33,518 nt of DNA from Chitinophagaceae bacterium (GTDB lineage: Bacteria > Bacteroidota > Bacteroidia > Chitinophagales > Chitinophagaceae). A program made the position numbers and the translations under genes. Positions 1 through 6,939 of this stretch are shown one piece after another (the stretch's first letter is position 1; every line of letters starts with the position of its first letter). The notes beneath the pieces were generated by a model that was given only the letters and a program-made list of their open reading frames with translations, ran no database searches and was not told the DNA's origin. The stretch lies in the NCBI GenBank assembly GCA_947447465.1, contig CANFKE010000045.1, positions 1-33,518 of the forward strand, in the 5' to 3' direction.

Positions 1-1
1 C

Positions 2-55
2 TTCGTTGATGTATTATGGATATATTTATTTGTATTCTTTCTGGTAAATCAATAA
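2..55 (+). CDS. Cytochrome c oxidase subunit III, 3' end only (partial)
   Basis: Reading frame 2 is open from the left edge to a TAA at 53-55 and encodes FVDVLWIYLFVFFLVNQ. This matches the usual C-terminus of heme-copper oxidase subunit III (…YWHFVDxxWxxxF…), and the complete subunit III gene that follows ends with the parallel YWHFVDLVWVFVF. It is therefore the last 17 residues of a first subunit III gene; tandem subunit III genes are common in Bacteroidota oxidase clusters. Only the last membrane helix is visible, so nothing can be said about the rest of the protein. The gap to the next start is 54 bases, consistent with one transcript. Confidence 0.75.
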   Translation, partial: FVDVLWIYLFVFFLVNQ

Positions 56-109
56 AATTGTTTGCATTTTCGCACTCAAATTCACACACTGAAATAATAA
101 AACAAGTCT

Positions 110-871
110 ATGTCGCAAGCTACAGCTACTACAGCACAGGAGCAAAATTTATGGGGAGGAGGTCGTTCTCCGTTCAACGTAAGCTACGGAAAAATGATGA
201 TGTGGTTCTTCCTGTTATCGGATGCCCTCACGTTCGGAGCCTTCCTGATCTCTTATGGTACGACCCGTTTCTTCAGTGCCGTATGGCCTGATGCGAACAC
301 TGTGTTCAAATCTTTCCCCTTCCTTGAAGGGCACAACCTCCCGTTGTTGTTCGTGAGTTTGATGACGTTCATCCTCATCATGAGTTCTGTAACAATGGTA
401 TTGGCTGTACATGCCGGTCACTATGGTGATAAGAAAAGCGTTGCTACCTGGTTATTGTGGACCATCATCGGTGGTGTTGCGTTCCTGGGTTGTCAGGCAT
501 GGGAGTGGACACACCTTGCAGGTGAGTGCGGTGGCCTATGGGGTACATTCACTAATGTAAATACACCGGTACATGAGTATCAGCAGTTCTTCAACATGCA
601 TGATGCTTCTGTTGCCAATGTATTCCAGACTCAGCCATTGGTTGCTATGCAGTCAACACACAACTTCTTCAACTACTTCTTTACCATCACCGGTTTCCAT
701 GGTGGTCACGTAACCAGCGGTGTTATCTTCAACATCCTTATGCTGATCAACACAGTTAACGGCACTTACGAGCGTCGTGGTCACTACGAAATGGTAGAAA
801 AGATCGGTCTTTACTGGCACTTTGTAGATCTGGTTTGGGTATTCGTATTCACCTGCTTCTACCTGCTTTAA
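110..871 (+). CDS. Cytochrome c oxidase subunit III
   Basis: A 253-residue integral membrane protein with about five membrane helices (roughly 30-50, 76-101, 110-131, 184-214, 233-253). Family hallmarks are the FHGGHV motif at 196-201 and YWHFVD at 235-240, as in heme-copper oxidase subunit III. In the inner membrane it supports the catalytic subunit I of a terminal oxidase that reduces oxygen and pumps protons. An N-terminal cytosolic stretch of about 25 residues precedes the first helix. It lies 54 bases after another subunit III tail and 33 bases before the subunit IV-like gene, so all are probably cotranscribed. The ATG at 110 is the first that gives the full N-terminus. Confidence 0.93.
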   Translation: MSQATATTAQEQNLWGGGRSPFNVSYGKMMMWFFLLSDALTFGAFLISYGTTRFFSAVWPDANTVFKSFPFLEGHNLPLLFVSLMTFILIMSSVTMVLAVHAGHYGDKKSVATWLLWTIIGGVAFLGCQAWEWTHLAGECGGLWGTFTNVNTPVHEYQQFFNMHDASVANVFQTQPLVAMQSTHNFFNYFFTITGFHGGHVTSGVIFNILMLINTVNGTYERRGHYEMVEKIGLYWHFVDLVWVFVFTCFYLL

Positions 872-904
872 TCTTACTGACTCACAACTTAAAAATATTA
901 TACA

Positions 905-1348
905 ATGTCATCACACCACAACAACGATAACGTACAGGCACTTTACGAAGGAGATCAGTCAAAACTATACTCCGGTGTAATGTCTCATCATACAGATGTA
1001 GAATCAACAGAAAGCAAAACACAGATCAAGAAGATCTGGAAAGTATTCTGGATATTGCTTGCTGTAACCCTTGTAGAAGTATTCATCGGTATGCAGCTTA
1101 GTCATAGCATGCCAAAGGCTCTTCTGGCGTTCATATTCCTGGGTCTTACTTTATTCAAGGCTGGTTATATCGTAGCTATTTTCATGCACCTTGGCGATGA
1201 AAAGAAAAACTTTATGATCACGGTACTTGTTCCATTGGTTTTGTTCGTTTGGTTCATCATCGCATTCCTTGCAGACGGCGGTTTCTGGTTGCACATGAAT
1301 AGCAGCACACCAACACGCGATCATGGCACACAACAGATAGCAAAGTAA
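905..1348 (+). CDS. Cytochrome c oxidase subunit IV family protein
   Basis: A 147-residue protein with a polar, histidine-rich N-terminus (about 45 residues) and three membrane helices at about 46-66, 72-94 and 103-122. The FKAGYIVAIFMHL segment (84-96) is typical of the prokaryotic subunit IV family, which stabilises the oxidase core in the inner membrane. Its stop codon overlaps the ATG of the SCO gene by one base (TAATG at 1346-1350), implying translational coupling with the copper chaperone that matures the same enzyme. The position directly after subunit III is the usual order in Bacteroidota. Confidence 0.88.
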   Translation: MSSHHNNDNVQALYEGDQSKLYSGVMSHHTDVESTESKTQIKKIWKVFWILLAVTLVEVFIGMQLSHSMPKALLAFIFLGLTLFKAGYIVAIFMHLGDEKKNFMITVLVPLVLFVWFIIAFLADGGFWLHMNSSTPTRDHGTQQIAK

Positions 1349-2067
1349 TGACTGAAAAAAGATCAAATAATAAGTTTCTTATTGGTATAGCGGTAGCCTT
1401 TTTGCTACCGCTTTCTTTATACCTGATAGTGAGCAAACTATCGAAGGGAAAGATAAAGCTGCCCAAGCACTACATCATAGAGAAAGTAGATACCCTACCC
1501 GGCAATCCGGCGGTACTCGATACCATCTACCATCAGGTAGGCGATCTGGTGCTGACCAACCAACTGGGCGAAAAGATATCGCTGAATAAAGACCTGAAGG
1601 ATAAGATGGTGGTGATCAACTTCTTCTTTGCGGAGTGTAACAGCACATGCCCTAAACTCTCCAAGAGTATGCGTACACTGCAAATGGGCTTTAAGAAGGA
1701 TCCGAAGAAAGAGACCAATCTCAGTAACGATATTCACTTCATCTCTATTACCGTAATGCCTGAGCATGATTCGTTCCAGGTGTTGCGCACTTATGCCGAC
1801 CGTTACGATGCCAACCCGGACCATTGGTGGTTCCTTACCGGCGACAAAAAGACCATATACGAGTTTGCCCATAAAGAATTGGGTATTGCTACAGGCCCCG
1901 GCGATGGCGGAGCGGAAGACTTCATACATTCTGACAAGTTGATACTGCTGGATAAGAACCGCTACATACGCGGCTATTATGACGGCCTTAATGACACCGC
2001 AGTTACCAAATGCGCAGATGACATCGTACTTTTGACATTGGAAAAAGAAAAGAAAAAGAAGAAATAG
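1348..2067 (+). CDS. SCO1/SenC/PrrC-family copper chaperone
   Basis: A 239-residue membrane-anchored thioredoxin-fold protein. An N-terminal anchor (about 10-28) is followed by the SCO domain with the copper-binding C97-x3-C101 motif (FFFAECNSTCP) and the conserved histidine H194 in the FIHSDK segment. SCO proteins deliver copper to, or reduce the cysteines of, the CuA site of subunit II. It overlaps the subunit IV gene by one base. The C-terminus is a lysine run encoded by an A-rich tract ending at the TAG at 2065. A perfect hairpin with a T-rich tail lies inside the first 70 bases (see separate entry). Membership in the family is secure; the exact role here is inferred from the neighbours. 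Confidence 0.92.
   Translation: MTEKRSNNKFLIGIAVAFLLPLSLYLIVSKLSKGKIKLPKHYIIEKVDTLPGNPAVLDTIYHQVGDLVLTNQLGEKISLNKDLKDKMVVINFFFAECNSTCPKLSKSMRTLQMGFKKDPKKETNLSNDIHFISITVMPEHDSFQVLRTYADRYDANPDHWWFLTGDKKTIYEFAHKELGIATGPGDGGAEDFIHSDKLILLDKNRYIRGYYDGLNDTAVTKCADDIVLLTLEKEKKKKK
1389..1420 (+). promoter_or_regulatory. Terminator-like hairpin inside the SCO gene
   Basis: AGCGGTAGC (1389-1397) pairs perfectly with GCTACCGCT (1404-1412) across a 6-base T-rich loop, and the sequence then runs TTCTTTAT. This is the shape of a weak intrinsic terminator, placed about 40 bases into the SCO coding region. It might reduce expression of downstream genes when translation falters, or be a by-product of the codons for the membrane anchor. 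Function is inference. Confidence 0.35.
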
Positions 2068-2209
2068 TTTGCCCCAGATCGAGGAGCAGGAAATTGATGT
2101 ATTGGCAACTGTTACTACATTGAAAAAGTAAAGGGTTATGACCCGCAAAGAATAAGAAGGTAAACAAGTCCTATAGTGGCGACAATTTTTTAGACAACTT
2201 GCATAGCAT

Positions 2210-2764
2210 ATGCTTACTACCGCATTAAAAAAAGACGACAAAAAAGCAAATATCATTATCTGGACCGCATCTGTGGCCGTTTTCGCACTGGTAGCTATCA
2301 CATCCAGGTATAAACTGGATCTCGATCTTGGATTCAATATACACCTGTTCGCTTTGGTCAATGCCATTATCAATTCTACCGTAAGTGTGCTGCTGGTAAT
2401 GGGGCTGATAACGGTAAAGAACAAAAAGTACACCATGCACAGAAACATTATGCTGCTGGCCATCGTGTTATCATCATTGTTCCTTTTGTCTTATGTAGGC
2501 CATCACCTGCTGGCAGGTGAGACCAAGTATGGCGGGCCACATGATGGCAAGTACTACACTTACCTGTTCATACTGGCTACCCATATACCACTGGCCACCA
2601 TCATACTTCCGTTTGCACTATTTACGGCATACAGGTCATTGACCGGTGAGTATGACAAGCATAAAAAATTGGCCAAATATACCTGGCCGCTTTGGTTGTA
2701 TGTAAGCATTACCGGTGTATTGGTATATTGGTTCATCCACCCTTACTATATGCCTGCTATTTAA
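2210..2764 (+). CDS. DUF420 family membrane protein (CtaM-like oxidase assembly factor)
   Basis: A 184-residue protein with five predicted membrane helices (about 14-30, 45-68, 79-98, 117-140, 158-176) and histidines near helix ends (H77, H98, H99, H125, H151). This is the DUF420 pattern. In Firmicutes the DUF420 protein CtaM/YozB is needed for activity of heme A-containing oxidases, so a role in oxidase maturation is likely, and the location after the subunit and SCO genes supports it. A 142-base spacer separates it from the SCO gene and it is followed 25 bases later by the 70-residue CxxC protein. The family call is firm; the role is by analogy. Confidence 0.82.
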   Translation: MLTTALKKDDKKANIIIWTASVAVFALVAITSRYKLDLDLGFNIHLFALVNAIINSTVSVLLVMGLITVKNKKYTMHRNIMLLAIVLSSLFLLSYVGHHLLAGETKYGGPHDGKYYTYLFILATHIPLATIILPFALFTAYRSLTGEYDKHKKLAKYTWPLWLYVSITGVLVYWFIHPYYMPAI

Positions 2765-2777
2765 TTCAGTATTCCCC

Positions 2778-2785
2778 TAACTTTG
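2778..2785 (+). promoter_or_regulatory. Bacteroidota -7 box (TAACTTTG) before the 70-residue protein
   Basis: TAACTTTG is an exact match to the TAnnTTTG consensus and ends 4 bases before the ATG at 2790 (spacer CAAC). No clear -33 TTG is present at the usual distance. If active, transcription would begin at or next to the start codon, giving a leaderless mRNA. Confidence 0.5.
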
Positions 2786-2789
2786 CAAC

Positions 2790-3002
2790 ATGAAAAAGTA
2801 TTTTCTGGTTTTGTTCTTAATGACCGCCTCTGTTACCGCTGTTAAAGCACAGGGGTGTTCTATCTGCACCAAAACAGCGCAGGGTCTTGACGATAAAAGC
2901 GCAAAGGGGCTGAACGGCGGTATCGTTTATCTGGCCTTTTTACCTTTGGGTATCATGGGAACACTCGCCTACCTTTGGTGGAGGTCTAACCGCAGTTTAT
3001 AG
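2790..3002 (+). CDS. Small exported membrane protein with a CxxC motif, oxidase cluster
   Basis: A 70-residue protein of unknown function. An N-terminal signal sequence (residues 1-20, ending VKAQ) is followed by C23-S-I-C26, a short polar linker, and one membrane helix at about 44-64 ending in WWRSN. The predicted topology puts the CxxC pair just after the signal cleavage site, on the periplasmic side. Proteins of this shape sit next to cytochrome oxidase genes in other Bacteroidota as far as I recall; the cysteine pair suggests copper or thiol chemistry in CuA assembly, which is inference. It has its own candidate promoter 4 bases upstream although it follows the DUF420 gene by only 25 bases. 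Confidence 0.75.
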   Translation: MKKYFLVLFLMTASVTAVKAQGCSICTKTAQGLDDKSAKGLNGGIVYLAFLPLGIMGTLAYLWWRSNRSL

Positions 3003-3074
3003 GGCATTCACCGATTTGGCCAACCTACCTGTAGCTGTGTTCACTACTTTAGCAACATCAAAAATCAGGTAGTC

Positions 3075-3812
3075 ATGAAAAAACATTTTTACTTTTTAGC
3101 CATCCTCACCGGCGTAGCCGTAATTTTCTCATCTTGCCACGGTAAGCGACTGAGAGGAAAAGGAAATAAGATATCCTCCACCCGAACCATTACGGCATTT
3201 ACTACCCTCGATCTTTCGGCTGATATAAAAGCCAACATCACAGTGCGCCCCGGCGCGCAGCCTACCCTAGTTTTGCACGGCTATGAGAACCTGCTGCAGC
3301 ACATCAAAACAGCAAACGACAGCAATACGCTACGCATCTATACCGACCTTGATGACTCATGGACCTTTGACAGTCATTCGGGAACAACGGCCGAACTGAT
3401 CGTTCCTTCTTTGTCTGTATTAGACCTTAGCGGATCTACTGATGCCGATATTCATGGCGCTGTTACGGGCGATAAATTTGCGGTAGAGATCTCCGGTAGT
3501 GTAAAATTGGTCATAGATAGCCTTAATGTGACCGATTTCGCCACATCGGTATCCGGCGCAGCCAATATATCGGTAAACGGAGGAACGGCACAGAAAGCCA
3601 GCTATGAAGTAAATGGCGCGGGCAAGATAGCCGCGTTCCCGCTGCAGGCCAATGAAGTGACCACATCGGTGTCCGGGGCCGCTAAAGCGGATGTGACCGC
3701 ACTGAAAATACTTAACGTAAACATAAGCGGAGCCGGCAAGATCAAATACAAAGGACATCCGGTGGTCAATAAAGATATTTCGGGCGCAGGCACGGTAAGA
3801 GACGTGAACTAG
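3075..3812 (+). CDS. DUF2807 (head GIN domain) lipoprotein
   Basis: A 245-residue protein with a lipoprotein signal sequence (lipobox FSSC, lipidated C21). The remainder is rich in short beta strands and Ser/Gly/Ala turns, with repeated segments such as LDLSGSTDADI, VEISGS, TSVSGAA and VNISGAG, which is the repetitive parallel beta structure of the DUF2807 'putative auto-transporter adhesin, head GIN' family. Such proteins are common in Bacteroidota and are probably surface or periplasmic; no biochemical function is established. The start is fixed by the signal peptide. It is unrelated in sequence to the oxidase genes upstream and is separated from them by 72 bases. Confidence 0.85.
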   Translation: MKKHFYFLAILTGVAVIFSSCHGKRLRGKGNKISSTRTITAFTTLDLSADIKANITVRPGAQPTLVLHGYENLLQHIKTANDSNTLRIYTDLDDSWTFDSHSGTTAELIVPSLSVLDLSGSTDADIHGAVTGDKFAVEISGSVKLVIDSLNVTDFATSVSGAANISVNGGTAQKASYEVNGAGKIAAFPLQANEVTTSVSGAAKADVTALKILNVNISGAGKIKYKGHPVVNKDISGAGTVRDVN

Positions 3813-3866
3813 GGCTGTTCTGTTATTGGAAAATTATCGGTATTTTTATAGTAAACATTATGAATT

Positions 3867-4319
3867 ATGCCCGTTAAGCAGACCCTTATCTTTCTCATTA
3901 TCCTTTTCATTTCAATAATACCCCCGAAACAAGCCATTGCGCAGGCCGCAGATCAGATAGAACACATATGGTACAACGAACGCCAAACCGCCAAAATACA
4001 GGTCTATAAGGGCGCGGACGGCAAGTTTTACGGCAAGGTCATCTGGCTCAAATATCCGCTGTTACCCGACGGCAAGCCGAAATACAATGGCTATTGCCCC
4101 AAACCCGAACTGAGGTGCGAGCCTATTATAGGATTGGTGATCCTGAAGAACTTCAAAAAGGATGGTAAGAACACCTACGATGGCGGCACCGTATATGACC
4201 CCGAAAATGGCAAAACATACGACTGCAAACTCACCTATAAAGGCGACCATCTGGACGTAAGAGGCTATGTAGGCTTTTCCATGTTTGGCAAGACCACTAC
4301 CTGGAAACTGGCGGAATAG
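3867..4319 (+). CDS. DUF2147 family exported protein
   Basis: A 150-residue protein with a signal sequence (about 1-25, ending AIAQA) followed by one DUF2147 domain. Seen are the opening IEHIWYNERQTAKIQVYKG, the central GKVIWL, the GGTVYDPENGKTYDCKLTY segment and the closing TTTWKLAE; these are the family's recurrent beta-strand motifs. The function of the family is unknown; lipocalin-like folds have been suggested. It stands 54 bases after the DUF2807 gene and may be cotranscribed. A second ATG seven bases upstream is out of frame, so 3867 is the better start. Confidence 0.85.
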   Translation: MPVKQTLIFLIILFISIIPPKQAIAQAADQIEHIWYNERQTAKIQVYKGADGKFYGKVIWLKYPLLPDGKPKYNGYCPKPELRCEPIIGLVILKNFKKDGKNTYDGGTVYDPENGKTYDCKLTYKGDHLDVRGYVGFSMFGKTTTWKLAE

Positions 4320-4369
4320 CATTTCGGCACAACCATAATTATCCCAACGCAAAATAATTACGAGTAGTA

Positions 4370-4389
4370 GAGACGCATAATTGCGTCTC
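4370..4389. repeat. Inverted repeat GAGACGCA-TAAT-TGCGTCTC
   Basis: Perfect 8-base arms (4370-4377 and 4382-4389) flank a 4-base loop, and the left side continues GTA outward. The unit GTAGAGACGCA…TGCGTCTC resembles short dispersed palindromic repeats I recall from Bacteroidota and cyanobacterial genomes. Only one copy is in this window, so its repeat nature cannot be shown here. It could also act as a weak 3'-end hairpin for the DUF2147 transcript. Confidence 0.45.
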
Positions 4390-4433
4390 AAAAGCAACCG
4401 TTTATAAATAATAAAATATCGACTGATGCAAAC

Positions 4434-4463
4434 AAAAAGGTCGGAACAGCAGTCCCGACCTTT
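4434..4463 (-). terminator. Intrinsic terminator of lipA
   Basis: AAAGGTCGG (4436-4444) pairs with CCGACCTTT (4455-4463) around a 10-base loop. Read on the minus strand the hairpin is followed by TTTTTG, a proper U-tract, about 20 bases after the lipA stop. On the plus strand the tail is only TTTACT, so it probably serves lipA mainly. Confidence 0.7.
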
Positions 4464-4483
4464 ACTATGACCTTTGAAAAATA

Positions 4484-5416
4484 TTAAGCTATCAATTTAC
4501 TTTCTTCCCATTTCTTTCTACCCTCGCCCTTTATTACGTGGCGCTCACTATGATAAGAAGAACGGACCAACGGACCACTTTCTACATAGTCGATACCCAT
4601 TTTGTAACCGGCCTCGCGATATTCGGCAAATTCATCGGGATGTACAAAACGAACTACCGGCAGGTGTTTCTGAGAAGGTTGCAAATATTGTCCCAATGTC
4701 ACCACATCAATGCCATTGTCCGCCAGATCTTGTAATGATTGCAGCACTTCGTGCTTTTCCTCACCCAGTCCCAACATGATACCGCTTTTGGTGCGCATAC
4801 CACCATCTTTCAGGCGGCGCAACGCTTCAAGGCTACGATGATATTTAGCCTGTATCCTCACCTTCTTGGTCAACCTTTCTACCGTTTCCAGGTTATGTGA
4901 TACCACCTCAGGAGCTACATCAATGATGCGCTGCAGGTTGTTCCAATCACCTCTGAAATCAGGTATCAACGTTTCCAGTGTAGTTTCAGGATTCAGAGCA
5001 CGAACGGCTTTTATGGTATTGGCCCAGATAATTGAACCGCCATCTTTCAACTCGTCTCTGTCAACAGAAGTAATTACAGCATGTTTTACCTTCATCAGAT
5101 GAATGGCCTCCGCTACTCGCTGCGGCTCATCCCAATCCACAGGCTCAGGGCGACCGGTAGCAACAGCACAAAAACCGCAAGAGCGGGTGCAGATGTTGCC
5201 CAGGATCATAAAGGTAGCAGTACCCTCTCCCCAGCATTCGCCCATATTAGGGCAATTGCCGCTCTCACAAATGGTATGTAACTTATGTGTATCTACCAGA
5301 CCACGAACATGGCGGTAGCTTTCACCTATCGGTAATTTTACACGAAGCCAATCGGGCTTCTTAACACGCGTGTCAGCTTTTACATCAACTGAACTGATTA
5401 TAGGCAACTCTTGCAT
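4484..5416 (-). CDS. lipA: Lipoyl synthase
   Basis: A 310-residue radical-SAM enzyme that inserts two sulfurs into protein-bound octanoyl groups to make lipoyl cofactors of 2-oxo acid dehydrogenases and the glycine cleavage system. Both 4Fe-4S motifs are intact: the auxiliary cluster C50-x4-C55-x5-C61 ([12 protein letters not shown]) and the radical-SAM cluster C76-x3-C80-x2-C83 (CTRSCGFC). The C-terminal RSSYHSE motif that ligates the auxiliary cluster is present. The frame remains open for four codons to a TTG at 5428, but the ATG at 5416 (MQELPIISS) is the natural start. It has its own terminator; no lipB or dehydrogenase gene is adjacent. Confidence 0.96.
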   Translation of the reverse strand: MQELPIISSVDVKADTRVKKPDWLRVKLPIGESYRHVRGLVDTHKLHTICESGNCPNMGECWGEGTATFMILGNICTRSCGFCAVATGRPEPVDWDEPQRVAEAIHLMKVKHAVITSVDRDELKDGGSIIWANTIKAVRALNPETTLETLIPDFRGDWNNLQRIIDVAPEVVSHNLETVERLTKKVRIQAKYHRSLEALRRLKDGGMRTKSGIMLGLGEEKHEVLQSLQDLADNGIDVVTLGQYLQPSQKHLPVVRFVHPDEFAEYREAGYKMGIDYVESGPLVRSSYHSERHVIKGEGRKKWEESKLIA

Positions 5417-5597
5417 ATCGGGGTGCAAATTAGTCCAAAATGGCCATAAAAAGTATAATTAAATGGGCAAACCGGCAAAGAGAAAATCTATAGTATTCAG
5501 AAAGGATAACGGTAGTAGGCCTACGATCTTGTAATTGATAAAAGGACAAATGAGACACGGAGCTACGGGGTACTCTATTCAATTTGAGTCAACTACC

Positions 5598-6419
5598 CTA
5601 CCAACGGCGACCAAACTGGAACGATACGAAGAGATCGTAAAATGAGGAAACGGGCTTTTGATTGGCCATGAGCAATACCGGTGTAGAATAGAATTCTGCA
5701 TTGACACCTGCTTCTACGCCAATAACATTTTTCTTATTGGCAGAAAAATCAAAGTGTAAAGCCGATTTGATATGCCCGCCTGGTATGAACTGCATTTCGC
5801 TGAGGCCTTTACTGAAACCGGCATTACCTTGTATGATCCGTTGATCGAGAAAATCTGATTGATTGATATCTGTGTACTTGATACTCTGCGTGCCGCCGGC
5901 AAGTGTTATGTAATAAGGCTTGAGCATACCTAATGAAAACCCTCCGGTAGTTGCCCAGTGAATGGATACACAACCCGGGTCAGGCTTACCTGCTATCAAC
6001 TTACGGTAACCGAGCCCTACTTTCAATGCATAAAAATTATTGACCTTACCATAGATGTAAGTGCTGGAACTTTTATTAGTGAGTGTCTGGCTTTTTACCT
6101 TTTCTTCTTTAGGGTCTTTCTTTTCAGTGAATTCGGTCTGCAAATAGAACACGTTGTGGAACATATCCACCTGCTTCATGTTGTTGGTCTTGGCCTTACC
6201 ATAGTCACTATATACACTCCAGCCATTGGTATTCAGCCTTAATCCGAAACTCAATTCATGTCGGATAGGCTTGGGGAGTTTGATGAGTCTGGGTTTTACG
6301 GGAGCAGGCGCGGGCTTTTCAACTGTCTTAGTAGAATCAGAAGAGAAAACGACCTGCTGGGCATAGCCAGAGCTGCTACAGATCAGAAGTGTGATAAATG
6401 CCCCTATTGCCTTGTTCAT
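5598..6419 (-). CDS. Exported protein of unknown function, possible outer-membrane beta-barrel
   Basis: A 273-residue protein from the ATG at 6419, with a signal peptide (MNKAIGAFITLLICSSSGYA, then QQV). A proline/lysine-rich linker (about 30-50) is followed by alternating strands such as HELSFGLRLNTNGWSVYSDYG and a last strand LFVSFQFGRRW ending in an aromatic residue, the usual end of an outer-membrane barrel. The open frame reaches a GTG at 6452, but that would put eleven residues before the signal peptide. I do not recognise a named family. It runs toward lipA with 181 bases between; that gap has a perfect 10-base palindrome at 5515-5524 and nothing else I can support. Confidence 0.75.
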   Translation of the reverse strand: MNKAIGAFITLLICSSSGYAQQVVFSSDSTKTVEKPAPAPVKPRLIKLPKPIRHELSFGLRLNTNGWSVYSDYGKAKTNNMKQVDMFHNVFYLQTEFTEKKDPKEEKVKSQTLTNKSSSTYIYGKVNNFYALKVGLGYRKLIAGKPDPGCVSIHWATTGGFSLGMLKPYYITLAGGTQSIKYTDINQSDFLDQRIIQGNAGFSKGLSEMQFIPGGHIKSALHFDFSANKKNVIGVEAGVNAEFYSTPVLLMANQKPVSSFYDLFVSFQFGRRW

Positions 6420-6528
6420 AAGAAATAATATACATGCAACACTTTGCCGCACAACATATAATTAAACTAAATTACGACTTTATCTCTGAATCAACAATCT
6501 ATCAGTAATTTTAACAAAAAATCAGACC

Positions 6529-6939
6529 ATGACCTCTAAAGTAACTTATACCGGTAACCTCCGCACATTGGCTACTCATCTGCGTTCAGGCAGCTCAATT
6601 GAAACCGACGCTCCTGTTGACAACCACGGCAAAGGAGAACGTTTCTCCCCTACCGATCTGGTAGCTACTGCACTGGCATCGTGTATGGTCACCACAATGG
6701 GTATTGCCTGCCTGACGCATAACATAGACATAGATGGCACAGAATGTGATGTGGAAAAGATCATGACCACCAACCCGCGTAAGATCGGTGAAATAAAGAT
6801 AGATATGAGGTTTCCCAACAGTAAACCCTTTACAGATAAGGAAAAGAAGATACTGGAGACCGCTGCGCTAAATTGCCCGATCATGGAAAGCCTGCACCCT
6901 GACTGCAAGAAGACACTGAATATTACGTGGCCTGCCTGA
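6529..6939 (+). CDS. OsmC family peroxiredoxin-like protein
   Basis: A 136-residue OsmC/Ohr-type protein. The two reactive cysteines are present: C52 in ATALASCMVTTMGI and C116 in TAALNCPIMESL. OsmC proteins reduce organic hydroperoxides with these two cysteines, usually as cytosolic dimers; this one is closest in outline to the YhfA/general OsmC branch, so the natural substrate is uncertain. Its last 17 bases overlap the 3' end of the convergent DUF2851 gene. No thiol reductase is adjacent, but the same window carries bshB1, so bacillithiol may be the available low-molecular-weight thiol (inference). Confidence 0.9.
   Translation: MTSKVTYTGNLRTLATHLRSGSSIETDAPVDNHGKGERFSPTDLVATALASCMVTTMGIACLTHNIDIDGTECDVEKIMTTNPRKIGEIKIDMRFPNSKPFTDKEKKILETAALNCPIMESLHPDCKKTLNITWPA

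Noticed and set aside
16..291. A 91-codon plus-strand frame at the left edge
   Set aside because: It overlaps the subunit III gene in another frame, and the true signal at the edge is the subunit III tail ending at 55.
1495..2463. A 322-codon open frame on the minus strand spanning the SCO gene, its spacer and part of the DUF420 gene
   Set aside because: It is antisense to two recognisable genes, has no recognisable domain, and crosses a gene boundary; the sense frames carry clear family motifs. It is a shadow frame.
5515..5524. GTAGGCCTAC palindrome in the lipA upstream gap
   Set aside because: Perfect but only 10 bases, far from any promoter match, with no second copy; probably chance.
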